A stretch of 64,000 nucleotides of DNA from Arthrobacter sp. UM1 (GTDB lineage Bacteria; Actinomycetota; Actinomycetes; Actinomycetales; Micrococcaceae), in contig NZ_JACWAB010000001.1 of NCBI RefSeq assembly GCF_020483305.1, positions 558,001 to 622,000 of the forward strand, written 5' to 3'. The translations under genes and the position numbers were made by a program. This document shows, one piece after another, positions 1 to 10,236 of this stretch; positions within the stretch are counted from its first letter, which is position 1; the number at the start of each line of letters is the position of its first letter. The notes beneath the pieces are model-generated. The model saw nothing but the letters and a program-made list of their open reading frames with translations. It ran no database searches and was not told where the DNA came from.

Positions 1-977
1 GCCGGGCCCACGATCCTCATGCCGTAGGAGCGGGCCGTCGCGACGATCGAGCGGATGGTGCTGCGGTGGGCGGCGTCGTCCCCCAGCGCCGAGTCGGTGA
101 GGATGACGGCCGACTTCACGCCCTTGACCGCACACTGCTCCACGACGGACTTGAGGGACGAGCGGGGCACCGCGATGACGGCGAGGTCGACGTCGTCGGG
201 GATCTCCCCCACGGCTGCGTACGTCAGGCGACCGCCGACCTCGAGGGTCTCCGGGTTGACCGCGTAGACGGGGCCCGAGAACCCGGACTCGAGGATGCCC
301 TCGAGGACGCGCTGCCCGATGCTCCCCCACTTGCGGCTCGCGCCGATGACGGCGACGGAGGAGGGCGTGAGGATGTCCGCCACGGACATGGACTCGGCGC
401 GCTGCTCGCGGGAGGCCATGACCTCGAGGGAGCGGGCGGTGGAGGCCACGTCGAACTCGAGGGCGATGACGCCGTCGTCGAACTTCCGGGAGACCTCGTA
501 GCCGGCCTCGATGAAGACGGTCATCATCTTCCGGTTCTCCGGGAGGATCTCCGCCACGAAGCGCTTCACGCCCCGCTCGCGGGCGGCCGCCGCGAGGTGC
601 TCCAGGAGGATGGAGCCGAGGCCCTTGCCCTGGAAGGAGTCGGCGATGTTGAAGGCGACCTCGGCGGAGCTCTCGTCGTGCGGCAGGCGGTCGTAGCGGC
701 CGATGCCCACGATCCTCTCGCCCCGGGTGAGGACGAACGCGACCCGGTCCGTGTAGTCCACCTGGGTGAAGCGGGCGAGCTCCTTGGAGGAGAGCTTGGC
801 CTTGTAGGTGAAGAACCGGAGGTAGATCGAGTTCGCCGACTGGCCCTGGTGGAACTGCTGGAGGAGGTCGGAGTCCGCGGGGGTGATGGGGCGCAGGTGC
901 GCCGTGCTCCCGTCCCTGAGGACGACGTCGGCCTCCCAGTGGGCCGGATAATCCGCTCGAGCTGGACGTTTCGCCAT
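1..977 (-). CDS. GNAT acetyltransferase fused to acyl-CoA synthetase-like domain (5' part, cut by window edge)
   Basis: Only the first 325 codons are present; the gene continues beyond position 1. Residues about 10-165 form a GNAT acetyltransferase domain with the acetyl-CoA loop QGKGLGS. From about residue 195 a CoA-binding Rossmann domain follows (SVAVIGASRKWGSIG), as in the ADP-forming acetyl-CoA synthetase family. This architecture is typical of actinobacterial Pat-like protein lysine acetyltransferases, which can silence acetyl-CoA synthetase by acetylation; that role is inferred from family. The start is the ATG at 977, because no ribosome-binding site is visible and a -10-like TAGAGT lies six bases upstream, suggesting a leaderless mRNA. 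Divergent from parC. Confidence 0.85.
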   Translation of the reverse strand, partial: MAKRPARADYPAHWEADVVLRDGSTAHLRPITPADSDLLQQFHQGQSANSIYLRFFTYKAKLSSKELARFTQVDYTDRVAFVLTRGERIVGIGRYDRLPHDESSAEVAFNIADSFQGKGLGSILLEHLAAAARERGVKRFVAEILPENRKMMTVFIEAGYEVSRKFDDGVIALEFDVASTARSLEVMASREQRAESMSVADILTPSSVAVIGASRKWGSIGQRVLEGILESGFSGPVYAVNPETLEVGGRLTYAAVGEIPDDVDLAVIAVPRSSLKSVVEQCAVKGVKSAVILTDSALGDDAAHRSTIRSIVATARSYGMRIVGP

Positions 978-983
978 AGGATA

Positions 984-989
984 ACTCTA
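984..989 (-). promoter_or_regulatory. Candidate -10 element, leaderless GNAT/acyl-CoA synthetase gene
   Basis: TAGAGT on the minus strand ends six bases before the ATG at 977. No clear -35 hexamer is seen. The spacing would place the transcription start at or next to the A of ATG. Confidence 0.4.
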
Positions 990-1045
990 GTGCGCCTCCC
1001 GACGGGGCGCCCGATTTTCTTCTGCAGCACGACCCGAGGTTGAGC

Positions 1046-3574
1046 ATGCCCAGCGCACCCGAATCCGCCATCGACGACGCGCCCTTGAGCGGCACGGTGG
1101 TCGACGTCGACGTCGCCCAGGAGATGGAGACGAGCTTCCTCGAGTACGCCTACTCGGTGATCTACTCGCGCGCCCTGCCGGACGCGAGGGACGGGCTCAA
1201 GCCGGTTCAGCGGCGCATCCTCTACATGATGAGCGACATGGGCCTGCGCCCGGACCGCGGGCACGTCAAGAGCGCCCGCGTGGTCGGCGAGGTCATGGGC
1301 AAGCTCCACCCGCACGGGGACGGCGCGATCTACGACGCGATGGTCCGCATGGCCCAGTCCTTCTCCCTGCGGCTTCCGCTCATCGACGGCCACGGCAACT
1401 TCGGCTCGCTCGACGACGGCCCGGCCGCCGCCCGCTACACCGAGGCCCGCCTCGCGCCGAGCGCCCTGACCCTCACGTCCAGCCTCGACGAGGACGTGGT
1501 GGACTTCGAGCCGAACTACGACGGCCAGCTCCAGCAGCCCACCGTCCTTCCCGCGGCGTATCCGAACCTGCTCGTCAACGGCGCCTCGGGCATCGCCGTC
1601 GGCATGGCCACGAACATGGCGCCGCACAACCTCGTCGAGGTCGTCGCGGCCGCCCGCCACCTCCTCGAGGACCCGGAGGCCTCGCTCGAGGACCTCATGA
1701 AGCACGTCCCGGGCCCGGACCTCCCCTCCGGCGGCATCATCGTGGGGCTCGACGGCGTCAAGGACGCCTACCGGACCGGCCGCGGCTCCTTCAAGACCCG
1801 CGCCAAGGTGGACATCGAGCAGCTCGGCCCCCGCAAGACGGGCCTCGTGGTCACCGAGCTGCCGTACGGCGTGGGCCCCGAGAAGGTCATCGAGAAGATC
1901 AAGGACGCCGTCACGGGCAAGAAGCTCGTGGGCATCTCGAACGTCATCGACCTCTCGGACCGCAAGCACGGCATGCGGCTCGTCATCGAGCTGAAGAACG
2001 GCTTCAACCCGAACGCGGTCCTGGCGCAGCTGTACAAGCTCACGCCGATGGAGGACTCGTTCGGCATCAACAACGTCTGCCTCGTCGAGGGCCAGCCGCA
2101 GACCCTCGGCCTCGTGGACCTCCTGCGCGTCTACGTGGACCACCGCCTCTCCGTGGTCCGCCGGCGCACGTCCTTCCGCCTCGGCAGGAAGAAGGACCGG
2201 CTCCACCTCGTCGAGGGCCTGCTGCTCGCGCTCGTCGACATCGACGAGGTCATCGAGATCATCCGCTCCTCGGACCAGGCCGCCGAGGCGAAGCGCCGGC
2301 TCGTCCAGGTGTTCGACCTCAGCGAGGTCCAGGCGGAGTACATCCTCGAGCTGCGGCTGCGCCAGCTCACCAAGTTCTCCCGGATCGAGCTCGAGCGCGA
2401 GCGGGACGAGCTCACGGCCGCGATCGCCGAGCTCGAGGCCATCCTCGCCTCGGACGCCCGGCTCCGCGAGGTGGTCTCCGAGGAGCTGCAGGCCCTCGCC
2501 GAGGAACACGGCACGCCGCGCCGCACCGTGCTCAAGAAGAAGGCCGACGACGCTCCCCTCAAGGGCACGAGCATGCCCATCGCCGAGGGCTCGGCCAAGA
2601 AGGCGCCGCTCAGCCTCAAGATCGCCGACGACCCGTGCCTGGCCGTTCTCACCGCCACGGGTCTGATCGGCCGCACGCTCACCCGGGACCCGCTGCCCGA
2701 GGGCGCGTCCCGCTCGAAGCACGACGTCCTCGCCTCCGTCGTCCCCACGACGGCCCGGGCGGAGATCGCCGTCGTCACGAGCCGCGGCCGGATGCTCCGG
2801 CTTCCCGTCCTCGACATGCCCGCCTTCACGGAGGGCTCCCGCGGCGCGCCGACGTTCGCGAGCGGAGGCAAGGCGGCGGACTACGCCGCGCTCGAGAAGG
2901 GCGAGAGCGTTGTGGCCCTCGTCCCCCTCGACTCGGTCCTCGCGATCGGCACGCGCCGCGGCGTGGTCAAGCGCCTGAACCCGGAGTACCCGCTCAACTC
3001 GGACGAGTGGGAGGCCATCGCGCTCAAGGGGGACGACACCGTGGTGGCCGCGCTTCCCGCCCCGAACGAGTCCGACGTCGCCTTCCTCACGCGCAGGGGC
3101 CAGATGCTCCGCTTCCCGGCCTCCGCGGTCCGGCCGCAGGGGCGGACGGCCGCGGGCATGGCCGGCGTCAAGCTCGCGGAGGGCGACGAGGTCATCACCT
3201 TCGGCCGGATCGACCCGGGCGTCCCGTCCGTGGTCGTCACGCTCTCCCAGCCGGACGACGCCCTTCCAGGCCTCGCCCAGCCCACCGTCAAGATCTCGGA
3301 TGCCGAGGAGTTCCCCGTCAAGGGGCGTGCGACGGCGGGCGTCCGCGCCCACCGCTTCCTCAAGGGCGAGGACGGCCTGCAGCTCGGCCGGATCGGCGCG
3401 GCTCCGGCGCTCGCCAGCTCCAAGGCCGGCGTCCACCGCGTCCTTCCCGGCGACTTCGGACGCCGGGACGGCTCCGGCATCCCGGTCCAGAGCGCCGTCG
3501 ACGTCCTCGGCGGCACCCTGGCGCTCCCCGCCGCGCCTCCGGCAGAGACCCCTGCAGAGGCGTCCTCGGACTAG
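1046..3574 (+). CDS. parC: DNA topoisomerase IV subunit A (ParC-type)
   Basis: Breakage-reunion subunit of a type IIA topoisomerase that decatenates replicated chromosomes together with ParE. The 842-residue protein has the N-terminal QRRILYMM segment, HPHGD at 88-92, and the catalytic tyrosine at about residue 131 in ARYTEARL. The C-terminal domain carries blade-like repeats but no GyrA box (QRRGGKG), which argues for ParC rather than gyrase A. The ATG at 1046 is chosen over an in-frame TTG at 1040 because GAGG at 1036-1039 is well spaced only for the ATG. Its stop overlaps the stop of the convergent cydDC within a shared CTAG at 3571-3574. Its partner parE lies about 7.5 kb away, beyond the cyd genes. 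Confidence 0.93.
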   Translation: MPSAPESAIDDAPLSGTVVDVDVAQEMETSFLEYAYSVIYSRALPDARDGLKPVQRRILYMMSDMGLRPDRGHVKSARVVGEVMGKLHPHGDGAIYDAMVRMAQSFSLRLPLIDGHGNFGSLDDGPAAARYTEARLAPSALTLTSSLDEDVVDFEPNYDGQLQQPTVLPAAYPNLLVNGASGIAVGMATNMAPHNLVEVVAAARHLLEDPEASLEDLMKHVPGPDLPSGGIIVGLDGVKDAYRTGRGSFKTRAKVDIEQLGPRKTGLVVTELPYGVGPEKVIEKIKDAVTGKKLVGISNVIDLSDRKHGMRLVIELKNGFNPNAVLAQLYKLTPMEDSFGINNVCLVEGQPQTLGLVDLLRVYVDHRLSVVRRRTSFRLGRKKDRLHLVEGLLLALVDIDEVIEIIRSSDQAAEAKRRLVQVFDLSEVQAEYILELRLRQLTKFSRIELERERDELTAAIAELEAILASDARLREVVSEELQALAEEHGTPRRTVLKKKADDAPLKGTSMPIAEGSAKKAPLSLKIADDPCLAVLTATGLIGRTLTRDPLPEGASRSKHDVLASVVPTTARAEIAVVTSRGRMLRLPVLDMPAFTEGSRGAPTFASGGKAADYAALEKGESVVALVPLDSVLAIGTRRGVVKRLNPEYPLNSDEWEAIALKGDDTVVAALPAPNESDVAFLTRRGQMLRFPASAVRPQGRTAAGMAGVKLAEGDEVITFGRIDPGVPSVVVTLSQPDDALPGLAQPTVKISDAEEFPVKGRATAGVRAHRFLKGEDGLQLGRIGAAPALASSKAGVHRVLPGDFGRRDGSGIPVQSAVDVLGGTLALPAAPPAETPAEASSD

Positions 3575-6500
3575 CCCAGGCGGACGGTGTCCGCCTCGAG
3601 CCCCGGGTCGAGGACTGCGAGGTCCTCGTGCACGACGGCGACGACGCTCGTCTGCGCGAGCACCCGCCGGAGGTCCCGCACCAGCGAGGCCGCGCTCTCC
3701 TGGTCCAGGTGGGCGGTCGGCTCGTCGAGGATGACCGCGTCCGCTCCGCGAGCGAGCCCGCGGGCGATCGAGATCCTCTGGCGCTCTCCCCCGGAGACCT
3801 GCGATCCTCCTGGCCCCACGGAGTGGTCGAGCGGCATGTCCGGGAGTCCCACGAGGTCGAGCAGAGCGCGGACCTCGCCGTCGTCGGTGCCTTCGCGGCC
3901 CAGCCGGATGTTGGAGGCGACCGTTGAGTCGAACAGATAGGCGTCTTGAGGGCACCAGGCGACGCGGCCGAGGCCTTCGGCCGGCGCCCACGCGCCGGTC
4001 GCCGTGTCCCTGACGAGCACGTCGCCCCCGCTCGGGCGGTGGAAGCCGGCGAGGACGTCGGCGTACGTCGACTTCCCGCTTCCGCTCGGGCCGGTGACGA
4101 GGAGCCAGCGTCCCGGCTCGGCTCGCGCCGTCACGGGCGGCAGGCTGAACCCGGAGGGGTAGCCGGCCGTGAGCTCCTCGGAGCCCAGCCCGCGAAGGGA
4201 CTGCTCCCGGGACCGCAGCCGGGCCAGCCCCTCGTCCCGGTCGCTGCGGACAACCGCCTCGAGGCCCTGCGCGGCCGCGCGCCACGAGCGGGCCTGGGGG
4301 ACGGCGTCGAGGAGCGCGATGAGCGGGTCGATGAGCGCCACGTGGACGAGGGCGAGCGCCGCGGCCAGCTCCAGCGGCACGCCGCCCGGAGCGCCGGGGG
4401 CCGACGCCCAGAGCGAGACCGCGGCGGCGAGCGACTGCCCCGCCACGACGATGAGCGCGCCGATCCCCCGGGCCCGCTCCGCACGGACGAGATGCGCGCC
4501 GAGCGAGCGGTCCTCCTCCGAGAAGCGCTCCAGCACGGACTCGGCGCTGTGCAGGCCCCGGACGTCCGGGGCGGCCCGGTAGAGGACGGACAGCCGTTGC
4601 ATGAGCCAGCCGTCGTGAGCCGCCACGGCGCTCGTGGAGGCGCGGTCCGCCCGGAGGGTCGCCCAGGGCGCCAGCACGCCTGAGACGAGCAGGGCCAGCA
4701 CCGTCACCCACGCCTGGGCCGGGGCGATGGCGAGGACCGCGATGAGCGCCCCTACCGCCACGCAGGCTGCGGACGCGAGAGGGACCAGGGCGCGGGGCGC
4801 CGCGTCCCGGAGGCGGTCCACGCCGGTGACGATCGCCGCTGCGCCGCGATCCGTGCGCGAGAGGTCCCGCCACCGGCTCGGGCTGGAGGCGAGCGCGCTC
4901 CAGACCGCGAGCCGCACGGCCGCGGCGTGCTCCAGCATCCCCCGATGCGTCTGGAGGCGCTCGCCGTAGCGCGCTGCCGCCCGGAAGAGGCCGAAGGCCC
5001 GCACCCCGACGATCGCCACGGACAGGTACATGATGGCCGGCCCCTGGGACGCCCGGACGATGAGCCAGCCGGAGAGCGCCGTGAGCGCCGCGGCGCACCC
5101 GGCCGAGACGAGGGCGAGCAGCAGTCCGAGCACCACATGGCCGTTCCTCCACGGCTGCGCGACCTGAGTCTCCGACCGCCGATCGTGGCCGCTCCGCTCT
5201 GGCGACTGTTCCGCCGCCTGCTCCGGCGTCTTCTCCGGCGCCTTGTCCGGCGCCGGCTCAGACCGGACATCCCCAGAGGGCTTTCGGCCGGAGAACGGCC
5301 GGCCGCCCCATGGCCCCTCGCCGGCTGCCTCTGCGGGGTCGGGGGAACTCCAGCCCACGGCGGCGCCCGCGTGCTCGGCCGGGCCTCCCTGTGCCGGCAC
5401 GGATGCAGGCCCTCGCCAGTGGATCCGCTGGTCTGCCTGCTCGGCCAGCTCCGCCTCGTGGGTCACGACGACCACGCGCCGCCGGCGCGCCTCAGCCGCC
5501 ATGAGCGCCCGCACGGCCGCCGCCGCATCGGGATCGAGTTGGGACGTGGGCTCGTCGAGCAGCAGCGCATGCCCGGTGCCCCGCGCGGCGAGCACCGCGC
5601 GGGCCACGCCGAGGCGCCGCTGCTCCCCCGGCGAGAGGTCCTCGGTGCGGTCATGGGCGCGGTCCGCGAGACCGAGTGCCGCGAGTACAGGCCCGGGGTC
5701 CTCGACCGGCGCGTGCAGGAGAAGCTCGTCCACCGGGCTCGGCTCGGTGAAGCGCGGGGTCTGTCTCAGGGACACCGCCCCGCTCGCGCGCACGTCGCCT
5801 CGGATCTGCACGGATCCGGCGTCGAAGGCTGCCGCCGGGCCGAGGCCGCTTCCGTGCGCGGCGGTCTCGATGAGCTCGAGCAGGGAGGACTTGCCTCGCC
5901 CGCTCGGCCCTGTCACGGCGGTGAGGCCGGGAGCGGACGGAATGCGCAGGTCCTCGCACCGTCCCAGGCTCCGTTCGCCGCGGAGCAGCTCGCCGTCCAC
6001 GGCGGCGAAGTCGCTGCCCGCTCCCGCTTGGGGCAGGAAGGCCGCCGAAGACCCGCCAAGCACGGCGTCCGCCCGGCGGAGCGCGAGCTGGCCGTCCTCC
6101 GCCGCGTGGTAGGCCTGTCCGACCTCCCGCAGCGGGGAGAAGCACTCCGGCGCGATGACGAGAGCCACGAGCCCCGCGTAGAGGGTCATCTCCCCTCCGA
6201 GAAGCCGGAGCCCGATGACCACGGCCACGAGCGCCACGGACATCGTCGCGATGAGCTCGAGCGCCAGCGAGGAGAGGAAGGCCACCCGCAGGCTCTGCAT
6301 GACGGCGTCCGTGTATCGCCGGGAGACCTCCGCAAGGCCCCGACGCTGCCGGTCCTGCTGGCCGAGCGCCACGAGCACGGCCAGGCCCCGGGCGAGCTCG
6401 ACGACGACGTCCGTCAGCCTCCTCACCGCCTCCGCCAGCCGGCGGGTCCGCCCGCTCGTGTAGCGGCCGATGAGGATCATGAACACCGGCACGAGCGGCA

Positions 6501-6975
6501 GCGTGAGCGCGATGACGAGCGCCGAGGGCCAGTCCGCCACGCCGACGCGCACGAGCAGCACCGGCGGAACCACCGCGGAGCTGACCGCCGCCGGAACGAA
6601 CTGCGCGAAGTAGGGGGTGATGTCCCGCATGCCCTGCCCCGCGAGGCTCACGTCCGAGATATCCCCGTCTTCAGAGGGTCGGGTCAGGCGGGCGGCGAGA
6701 AGACGGGCCCGCCTGTCGGCCGCAACGTGGGACGCCGCGGCGGACGCCGCCGCATTCGCGGCCCACGCACCGCCGCCGCGCAGGAGGCCGCCGAGCAGGG
6801 CCAGGGCGAGGACGAGCGGCCAGCTGCGCTGTTCTCCGCTCAGGCCGATGCCGCGGGCGAGGGCCTCCGCGAGCGCGATGATGCCGAGGGCACGGGCGAA
6901 GGCCGCCCCGGCCAGTGCCGCCGCCGTTCGGCAGGACACGGGCAGGGACGGCCTTCTCGATGCGGGTGAAGCCAC
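3571..6975 (-). CDS. cydDC: Thiol reductant ABC exporter, fused CydD-CydC
   Basis: A 1134-residue fusion of two membrane plus ATPase half-transporters, which exports cysteine/glutathione-type thiols to the outer face of the membrane and is needed for cytochrome bd assembly. The first ATPase has Walker [10 protein letters not shown], signature LSPGEQRR and Walker [13 protein letters not shown]. The second has [17 protein letters not shown] and [12 protein letters not shown]. The halves are joined by a long linker rich in Pro, Glu, Lys and Ala that looks disordered. It starts with GTG at 6975, three bases after the cydB stop, so it is almost certainly co-transcribed with cydAB. Fused CydDC is common in Actinobacteria. 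Confidence 0.93.
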   Translation of the reverse strand: MASPASRRPSLPVSCRTAAALAGAAFARALGIIALAEALARGIGLSGEQRSWPLVLALALLGGLLRGGGAWAANAAASAAASHVAADRRARLLAARLTRPSEDGDISDVSLAGQGMRDITPYFAQFVPAAVSSAVVPPVLLVRVGVADWPSALVIALTLPLVPVFMILIGRYTSGRTRRLAEAVRRLTDVVVELARGLAVLVALGQQDRQRRGLAEVSRRYTDAVMQSLRVAFLSSLALELIATMSVALVAVVIGLRLLGGEMTLYAGLVALVIAPECFSPLREVGQAYHAAEDGQLALRRADAVLGGSSAAFLPQAGAGSDFAAVDGELLRGERSLGRCEDLRIPSAPGLTAVTGPSGRGKSSLLELIETAAHGSGLGPAAAFDAGSVQIRGDVRASGAVSLRQTPRFTEPSPVDELLLHAPVEDPGPVLAALGLADRAHDRTEDLSPGEQRRLGVARAVLAARGTGHALLLDEPTSQLDPDAAAAVRALMAAEARRRRVVVVTHEAELAEQADQRIHWRGPASVPAQGGPAEHAGAAVGWSSPDPAEAAGEGPWGGRPFSGRKPSGDVRSEPAPDKAPEKTPEQAAEQSPERSGHDRRSETQVAQPWRNGHVVLGLLLALVSAGCAAALTALSGWLIVRASQGPAIMYLSVAIVGVRAFGLFRAAARYGERLQTHRGMLEHAAAVRLAVWSALASSPSRWRDLSRTDRGAAAIVTGVDRLRDAAPRALVPLASAACVAVGALIAVLAIAPAQAWVTVLALLVSGVLAPWATLRADRASTSAVAAHDGWLMQRLSVLYRAAPDVRGLHSAESVLERFSEEDRSLGAHLVRAERARGIGALIVVAGQSLAAAVSLWASAPGAPGGVPLELAAALALVHVALIDPLIALLDAVPQARSWRAAAQGLEAVVRSDRDEGLARLRSREQSLRGLGSEELTAGYPSGFSLPPVTARAEPGRWLLVTGPSGSGKSTYADVLAGFHRPSGGDVLVRDTATGAWAPAEGLGRVAWCPQDAYLFDSTVASNIRLGREGTDDGEVRALLDLVGLPDMPLDHSVGPGGSQVSGGERQRISIARGLARGADAVILDEPTAHLDQESAASLVRDLRRVLAQTSVVAVVHEDLAVLDPGLEADTVRLG

Positions 6976-6978
6976 GCC

Positions 6979-8022
6979 TCAGCGGCTCGCCGCGTGGGAT
7001 CCGGTCAGGATCTGGGCCGGGAAGTCGTGCGGCTCCGGCAGGTGGTCCACCGTCATCCGCTTCCGGAAGACCCAGTACGTCCAAGCCTGATAGAGCAGAA
7101 CCACGGGAACCCCGAACGCCGCGACGATGCTCATGACGCCCAGCGTGTACGGGCTCGAGGCCGCGTTCTGCACGGTGAGGTTGAACTGCTCGCTGATCAT
7201 GGACGGCAGCACCACGGGGTACGCCGAGACGAAGATCGACGAGACACCCGCCACGAGGAACGCGCCGAGGCTGAGGAACGTCTTCCCCTCCTGCTGCTTG
7301 CGCGCCATCAGCCAGGCGAACACGAGCGCCGCGGCTGCGACGACGACGAGCACGAGACCGATCCAGTCCGTGTTCCGCACTCCGAGGATGATCGCCCAGA
7401 GCGCTGCCGGGGCGAGGAGCGGGATCATGCCCTTCGTGAGCAGCGCCCGCGAGCGGACGCGGATCTCTCCGTCCGTCTTGAGCGAGAGGAACGCGAGAGC
7501 CTGCGCCACGGCGAAGCCGATGACGGCCAGGGCTCCGAGGAGGCCGAAGAGGACGACGCCGAGCACCGGGCCGTCAGCGCGGTCTCCGTTGGCGTTGATC
7601 GGCAGCCCCGTCGTCGAGATGGCGAGCATGGCGCCCACGCCGCCGGCGGCGACGAGCGAGCCGAGGAACAGCGCCCAGTCCCAGAAGGAGATCCAGCGCT
7701 CGCTGACCATCTTGCCGCGGTACTCGAAGGCGCACGCACGGAAGATGAGGGCCACGAGGACGAGGACCAGCGGCAGGTACAGGCCGGAGAACAGAGCGGC
7801 GTACCACTTGGGGAACGCGGCGAAGGTGGCTCCGCCGGCGGTGAGCAGCCAGACCTCGTTGCCGTCCCACACGGGGCCGATCGTGTTGATCATGAGCCGG
7901 CGCTCCTTCTCACTCCGCGCAAGCGTCTTGAGGAGGATGCCGACGCCGAGGTCGAAGCCCTCGAGGAAGAGGTAGCCGATCCACAGGACGGCGATCAGGA
8001 TGAACCAGACAGTATCCAACAT
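6979..8022 (-). CDS. cydB: Cytochrome bd ubiquinol/menaquinol oxidase subunit II
   Basis: A 347-residue integral membrane protein beginning MLDTVWFILIAVLWIGYLFLE, followed by FDLGVGIL, characteristic of CydB. About eight or nine hydrophobic segments are visible. It pairs with CydA to form the bd-type terminal oxidase that reduces oxygen to water with quinol electrons and no proton pumping. The ATG at 8022 lies eight bases after the cydA stop, and cydDC follows after three bases, giving one operon cydA-cydB-cydDC. Confidence 0.96.
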   Translation of the reverse strand: MLDTVWFILIAVLWIGYLFLEGFDLGVGILLKTLARSEKERRLMINTIGPVWDGNEVWLLTAGGATFAAFPKWYAALFSGLYLPLVLVLVALIFRACAFEYRGKMVSERWISFWDWALFLGSLVAAGGVGAMLAISTTGLPINANGDRADGPVLGVVLFGLLGALAVIGFAVAQALAFLSLKTDGEIRVRSRALLTKGMIPLLAPAALWAIILGVRNTDWIGLVLVVVAAAALVFAWLMARKQQEGKTFLSLGAFLVAGVSSIFVSAYPVVLPSMISEQFNLTVQNAASSPYTLGVMSIVAAFGVPVVLLYQAWTYWVFRKRMTVDHLPEPHDFPAQILTGSHAASR

Positions 8023-8030
8023 GGCGGCTC

Positions 8031-9605
8031 CTAGTAGGCGAAGGAGAGCACGTCGCGGCGCGCCCCCTCGTCGTCGGACTCGTCCTTGTTCTCCGAGAGG
8101 AGCTCCGGCATGGCGCTCGGGACGCCTCCCCGGACGAACTTGACGAGCAGGCGGACCTCGATGACGGCGAGCACGCCGTACACGAGGGTGAGGACGATGA
8201 GCGAGATGAGCAGCTCGGCCGCGGAGACGCCCGGCGAGACGGCGGCCGCGGTGTACATGAACACCGGATCCACGCCGGTGGCATCCGGGTTGGGGGCCAC
8301 GACGAACGGCTGGCGGCCCATCTCGGTGAAGATCCAGCCGGCGGAGTTCGCGCCGAACGGGGCCAGGATGGAGAGCACCGCGAGGCGCATGAGCCAGACG
8401 CTCTCCGGCACGGTTCCCTTGCGCAGGATGAACCAGGCGATGAACGCCGCCAGGGCTGCGAGTCCGCCGAGGGTGATCATGAGGCGGAAGCCCCAGTACG
8501 TGACGTACATGACCGGCACGTAGTCGATCTTCTGACCCGCGCGGTCGCCGTAGACCGGACCGTCCGGCACGTGCGTGCCGTACTTCTTCTCATACTCCGG
8601 GACCAGGGTGTTGACGCCCTTGACGTTCGTCTTGGTGTCCCCGTTCGCGAGGAAGCTGAGCAGCCCCGGAACCTCGATGACGGCCTCGACGTTGCTGCAG
8701 CTCTGTCCGTGGCCGATCGGGTTGACCGAGAGGACGGAGAAGCTCGTGCCGTCATGACAGGCGGCTTCGGCCGCTGCCATCTTCATGGGCTGCTGGTGGA
8801 ACATCAGCTTGGCCTGGAGGTCTCCCGTCACGGCCACCCCGGCGAAGGAGATCATGGCGATGACCGCTCCGATGCGGGCGGACTTCAGCCAGACGCGGTG
8901 GTCCGTCTTGTCCCGTCCGGAGGCGAGGTGCTCTCCCACGACGACCTTGCCGTCCGCGCCCACCGAGTCGATCCCGTCACGACGACGGCGCCACAGGTGG
9001 TACCAGGCGATGCCGAGCAGGAAGGAGCCGGCCACGGAGAGCCCGCCCGTGATGGTGTGGGCGAAGGCGAGGACCGCGGTGTTGTTGGTGAGCACCGCCA
9101 TGACGTCCGTCATGACAGGGCGGCCGTCCACGACGGTGACGCCCACGGGGTGCTGCATCCAGGAGTTGGCCACGATGATGAAGTAGGCGGAGAGCCATGT
9201 GGCGATGGAGGCGGCCCAGATCGTGGCGAGGTGGATCTTCTTGGACAGGCGGTCCCAGCCGAAGATCCAGAGGCCCAGGAACGTGGACTCCACGAAGAAG
9301 GCCAGCAGGGCCTCCATGGCGAGCGGGGCGCCGAAGACGTCTCCGACGAAGCGGCTGTACTCGCTCCAGGCCATGCCGAACTGGAACTCCTGGACGAGGC
9401 CGGTGACCACGCCGACGATGAAGTTGATGAGGAAGAGCTTTCCCCAGAACTTGGTCATGCGCTTGTACTCCGGCTTGCCGGTGCGCACCCACACGGTCTG
9501 CAGGACCGCAGTGGTGACGCCGAGGCCGAGAGTCAAGGGCACCATGAGGAAGTGGTAGACGGTGGTGATGCCGAACTGCCACCTGGCAATTTCGAGTGCT
9601 TCCAC
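8031..9605 (-). CDS. cydA: Cytochrome bd oxidase subunit I
   Basis: A 524-residue multi-spanning heme subunit containing the quinol-oxidation site and hemes b558, b595 and d. The early histidine (TTVYHFLMVPLTLG, about residue 19) and the GRQPF motif (usual GRQPW) are visible. First gene of the cydA-cydB-cydDC operon. The GTG at 9605 follows AAGGAATCCTC, a plausible ribosome-binding site. The 268-base region shared with divergent blaI carries two palindromes of the BlaI type, one close to this start, so repression by the neighbouring regulator is likely (inference). Confidence 0.96.
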   Translation of the reverse strand: MEALEIARWQFGITTVYHFLMVPLTLGLGVTTAVLQTVWVRTGKPEYKRMTKFWGKLFLINFIVGVVTGLVQEFQFGMAWSEYSRFVGDVFGAPLAMEALLAFFVESTFLGLWIFGWDRLSKKIHLATIWAASIATWLSAYFIIVANSWMQHPVGVTVVDGRPVMTDVMAVLTNNTAVLAFAHTITGGLSVAGSFLLGIAWYHLWRRRRDGIDSVGADGKVVVGEHLASGRDKTDHRVWLKSARIGAVIAMISFAGVAVTGDLQAKLMFHQQPMKMAAAEAACHDGTSFSVLSVNPIGHGQSCSNVEAVIEVPGLLSFLANGDTKTNVKGVNTLVPEYEKKYGTHVPDGPVYGDRAGQKIDYVPVMYVTYWGFRLMITLGGLAALAAFIAWFILRKGTVPESVWLMRLAVLSILAPFGANSAGWIFTEMGRQPFVVAPNPDATGVDPVFMYTAAAVSPGVSAAELLISLIVLTLVYGVLAVIEVRLLVKFVRGGVPSAMPELLSENKDESDDEGARRDVLSFAY

Positions 9606-9640
9606 GAGGATTCCTTCAGGGGGACGTGACGGGAGGGGAG

Positions 9641-9661
9641 ACTTCTACAGTCCGTAGAAGT
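9641..9661. promoter_or_regulatory. BlaI-type operator, cydA side
   Basis: Perfect inverted repeat ACTTCTAC-N5-GTAGAAGT, 36 bases upstream of the cydA start. CTAC/GTAG cores with a short spacer resemble MecI/BlaI half-sites. It lies just downstream of a possible cydA -10 (TAGAAT, 9674-9669), where a bound repressor would block initiation. Confidence 0.6.
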
Positions 9662-9751
9662 CAGTCGAATTCTACTCGTGTTCTCTGGGACAACCTAACG
9701 AGGTGCTGGTAACCGAAACAACCGTTCGCCGAAGGCGGATCGGCAGGCGTC

Positions 9752-9772
9752 CTCTCTACACCGCGTAGAAGA
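9752..9772. promoter_or_regulatory. BlaI-type operator, blaI side
   Basis: CTCTCTAC-N5-GTAGAAGA, the same CTAC-N5-GTAG core and spacer as the palindrome at 9641-9661, with two arm mismatches. It covers the -35 region and spacer of the predicted blaI promoter. Confidence 0.55.
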
Positions 9773-9783
9773 TCGCGTATACT
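9755..9783 (+). promoter_or_regulatory. Predicted blaI promoter
   Basis: -35 TCTACA (9755-9760), 17-base spacer, -10 TATACT (9778-9783), one base from the TATAAT consensus. It would give a leader of about 85 bases before the ATG at 9874. It overlaps the second operator, so autorepression is expected. Confidence 0.5.
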
Positions 9784-9873
9784 GTCGTGACCCATTGTTT
9801 TCCCAGCGGACCGCAGCCGCCCCTGCCGTCGGATTCCCCCGCTGTCGGTTGACCACAGGCAAGGAGCTTGGCC

Positions 9874-10236
9874 ATGGCCGGTCTCGGCGATCTCGAGCGC
9901 GACATCATGAACCACCTCTGGGAGGCGGACTCCGCGCGCTCTGCCTCGGAGATCCGCGACGCCCTCGCGGTGGACGCCGTCCGGGACGTCGCCGTCACCA
10001 CGGTGCTGACGGTCCTCTCCCGCCTGGAGAAGAAGAAGCTCGTGGAGCGGGAGCGGTCCACCCGCCCGCACCGGTATGCCCCCACGCAGTCCCGGGCAGA
10101 TCACACGGCGTCCCTCATGGCCGAGGCGCTCGACTCCTCGGAGGACCGGGAGGCCGCGCTCGCCCGCTTCGTCGGCAGCGTCTCCGCCGGCGAGGCCGAG
10201 CTCCTGCGGCGTCTGCTCGAGCCGAACGGACAGTGA
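9874..10236 (+). CDS. blaI: BlaI/MecI/CopY-family transcriptional repressor
   Basis: A 120-residue winged-helix repressor (GDLERDIMNHLWEADSARSASEIRDAL at the start, then VTTVLTVLSRLEKKKLVERE). The family binds CTAC/TGTA-type palindromes as a dimer and is inactivated by proteolysis after a partner M56 protease senses a signal. ATG at 9874 is preceded by AAGGAG at 9861-9866. The next gene starts inside its stop codon (GTGA), so the repressor and protease are translationally coupled. No beta-lactamase gene is nearby; the adjacent divergent genes encode cytochrome bd, and matching operators lie between, so the likely target is respiration rather than antibiotic resistance. Confidence 0.88.
   Translation: MAGLGDLERDIMNHLWEADSARSASEIRDALAVDAVRDVAVTTVLTVLSRLEKKKLVERERSTRPHRYAPTQSRADHTASLMAEALDSSEDREAALARFVGSVSAGEAELLRRLLEPNGQ

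Noticed and set aside
1046-3574. Assignment of the topoisomerase A subunit as gyrase A
   Set aside because: The QRRGGKG GyrA box is absent, and the B subunit in the window has the non-gyrase-like EGDSALGTA motif.
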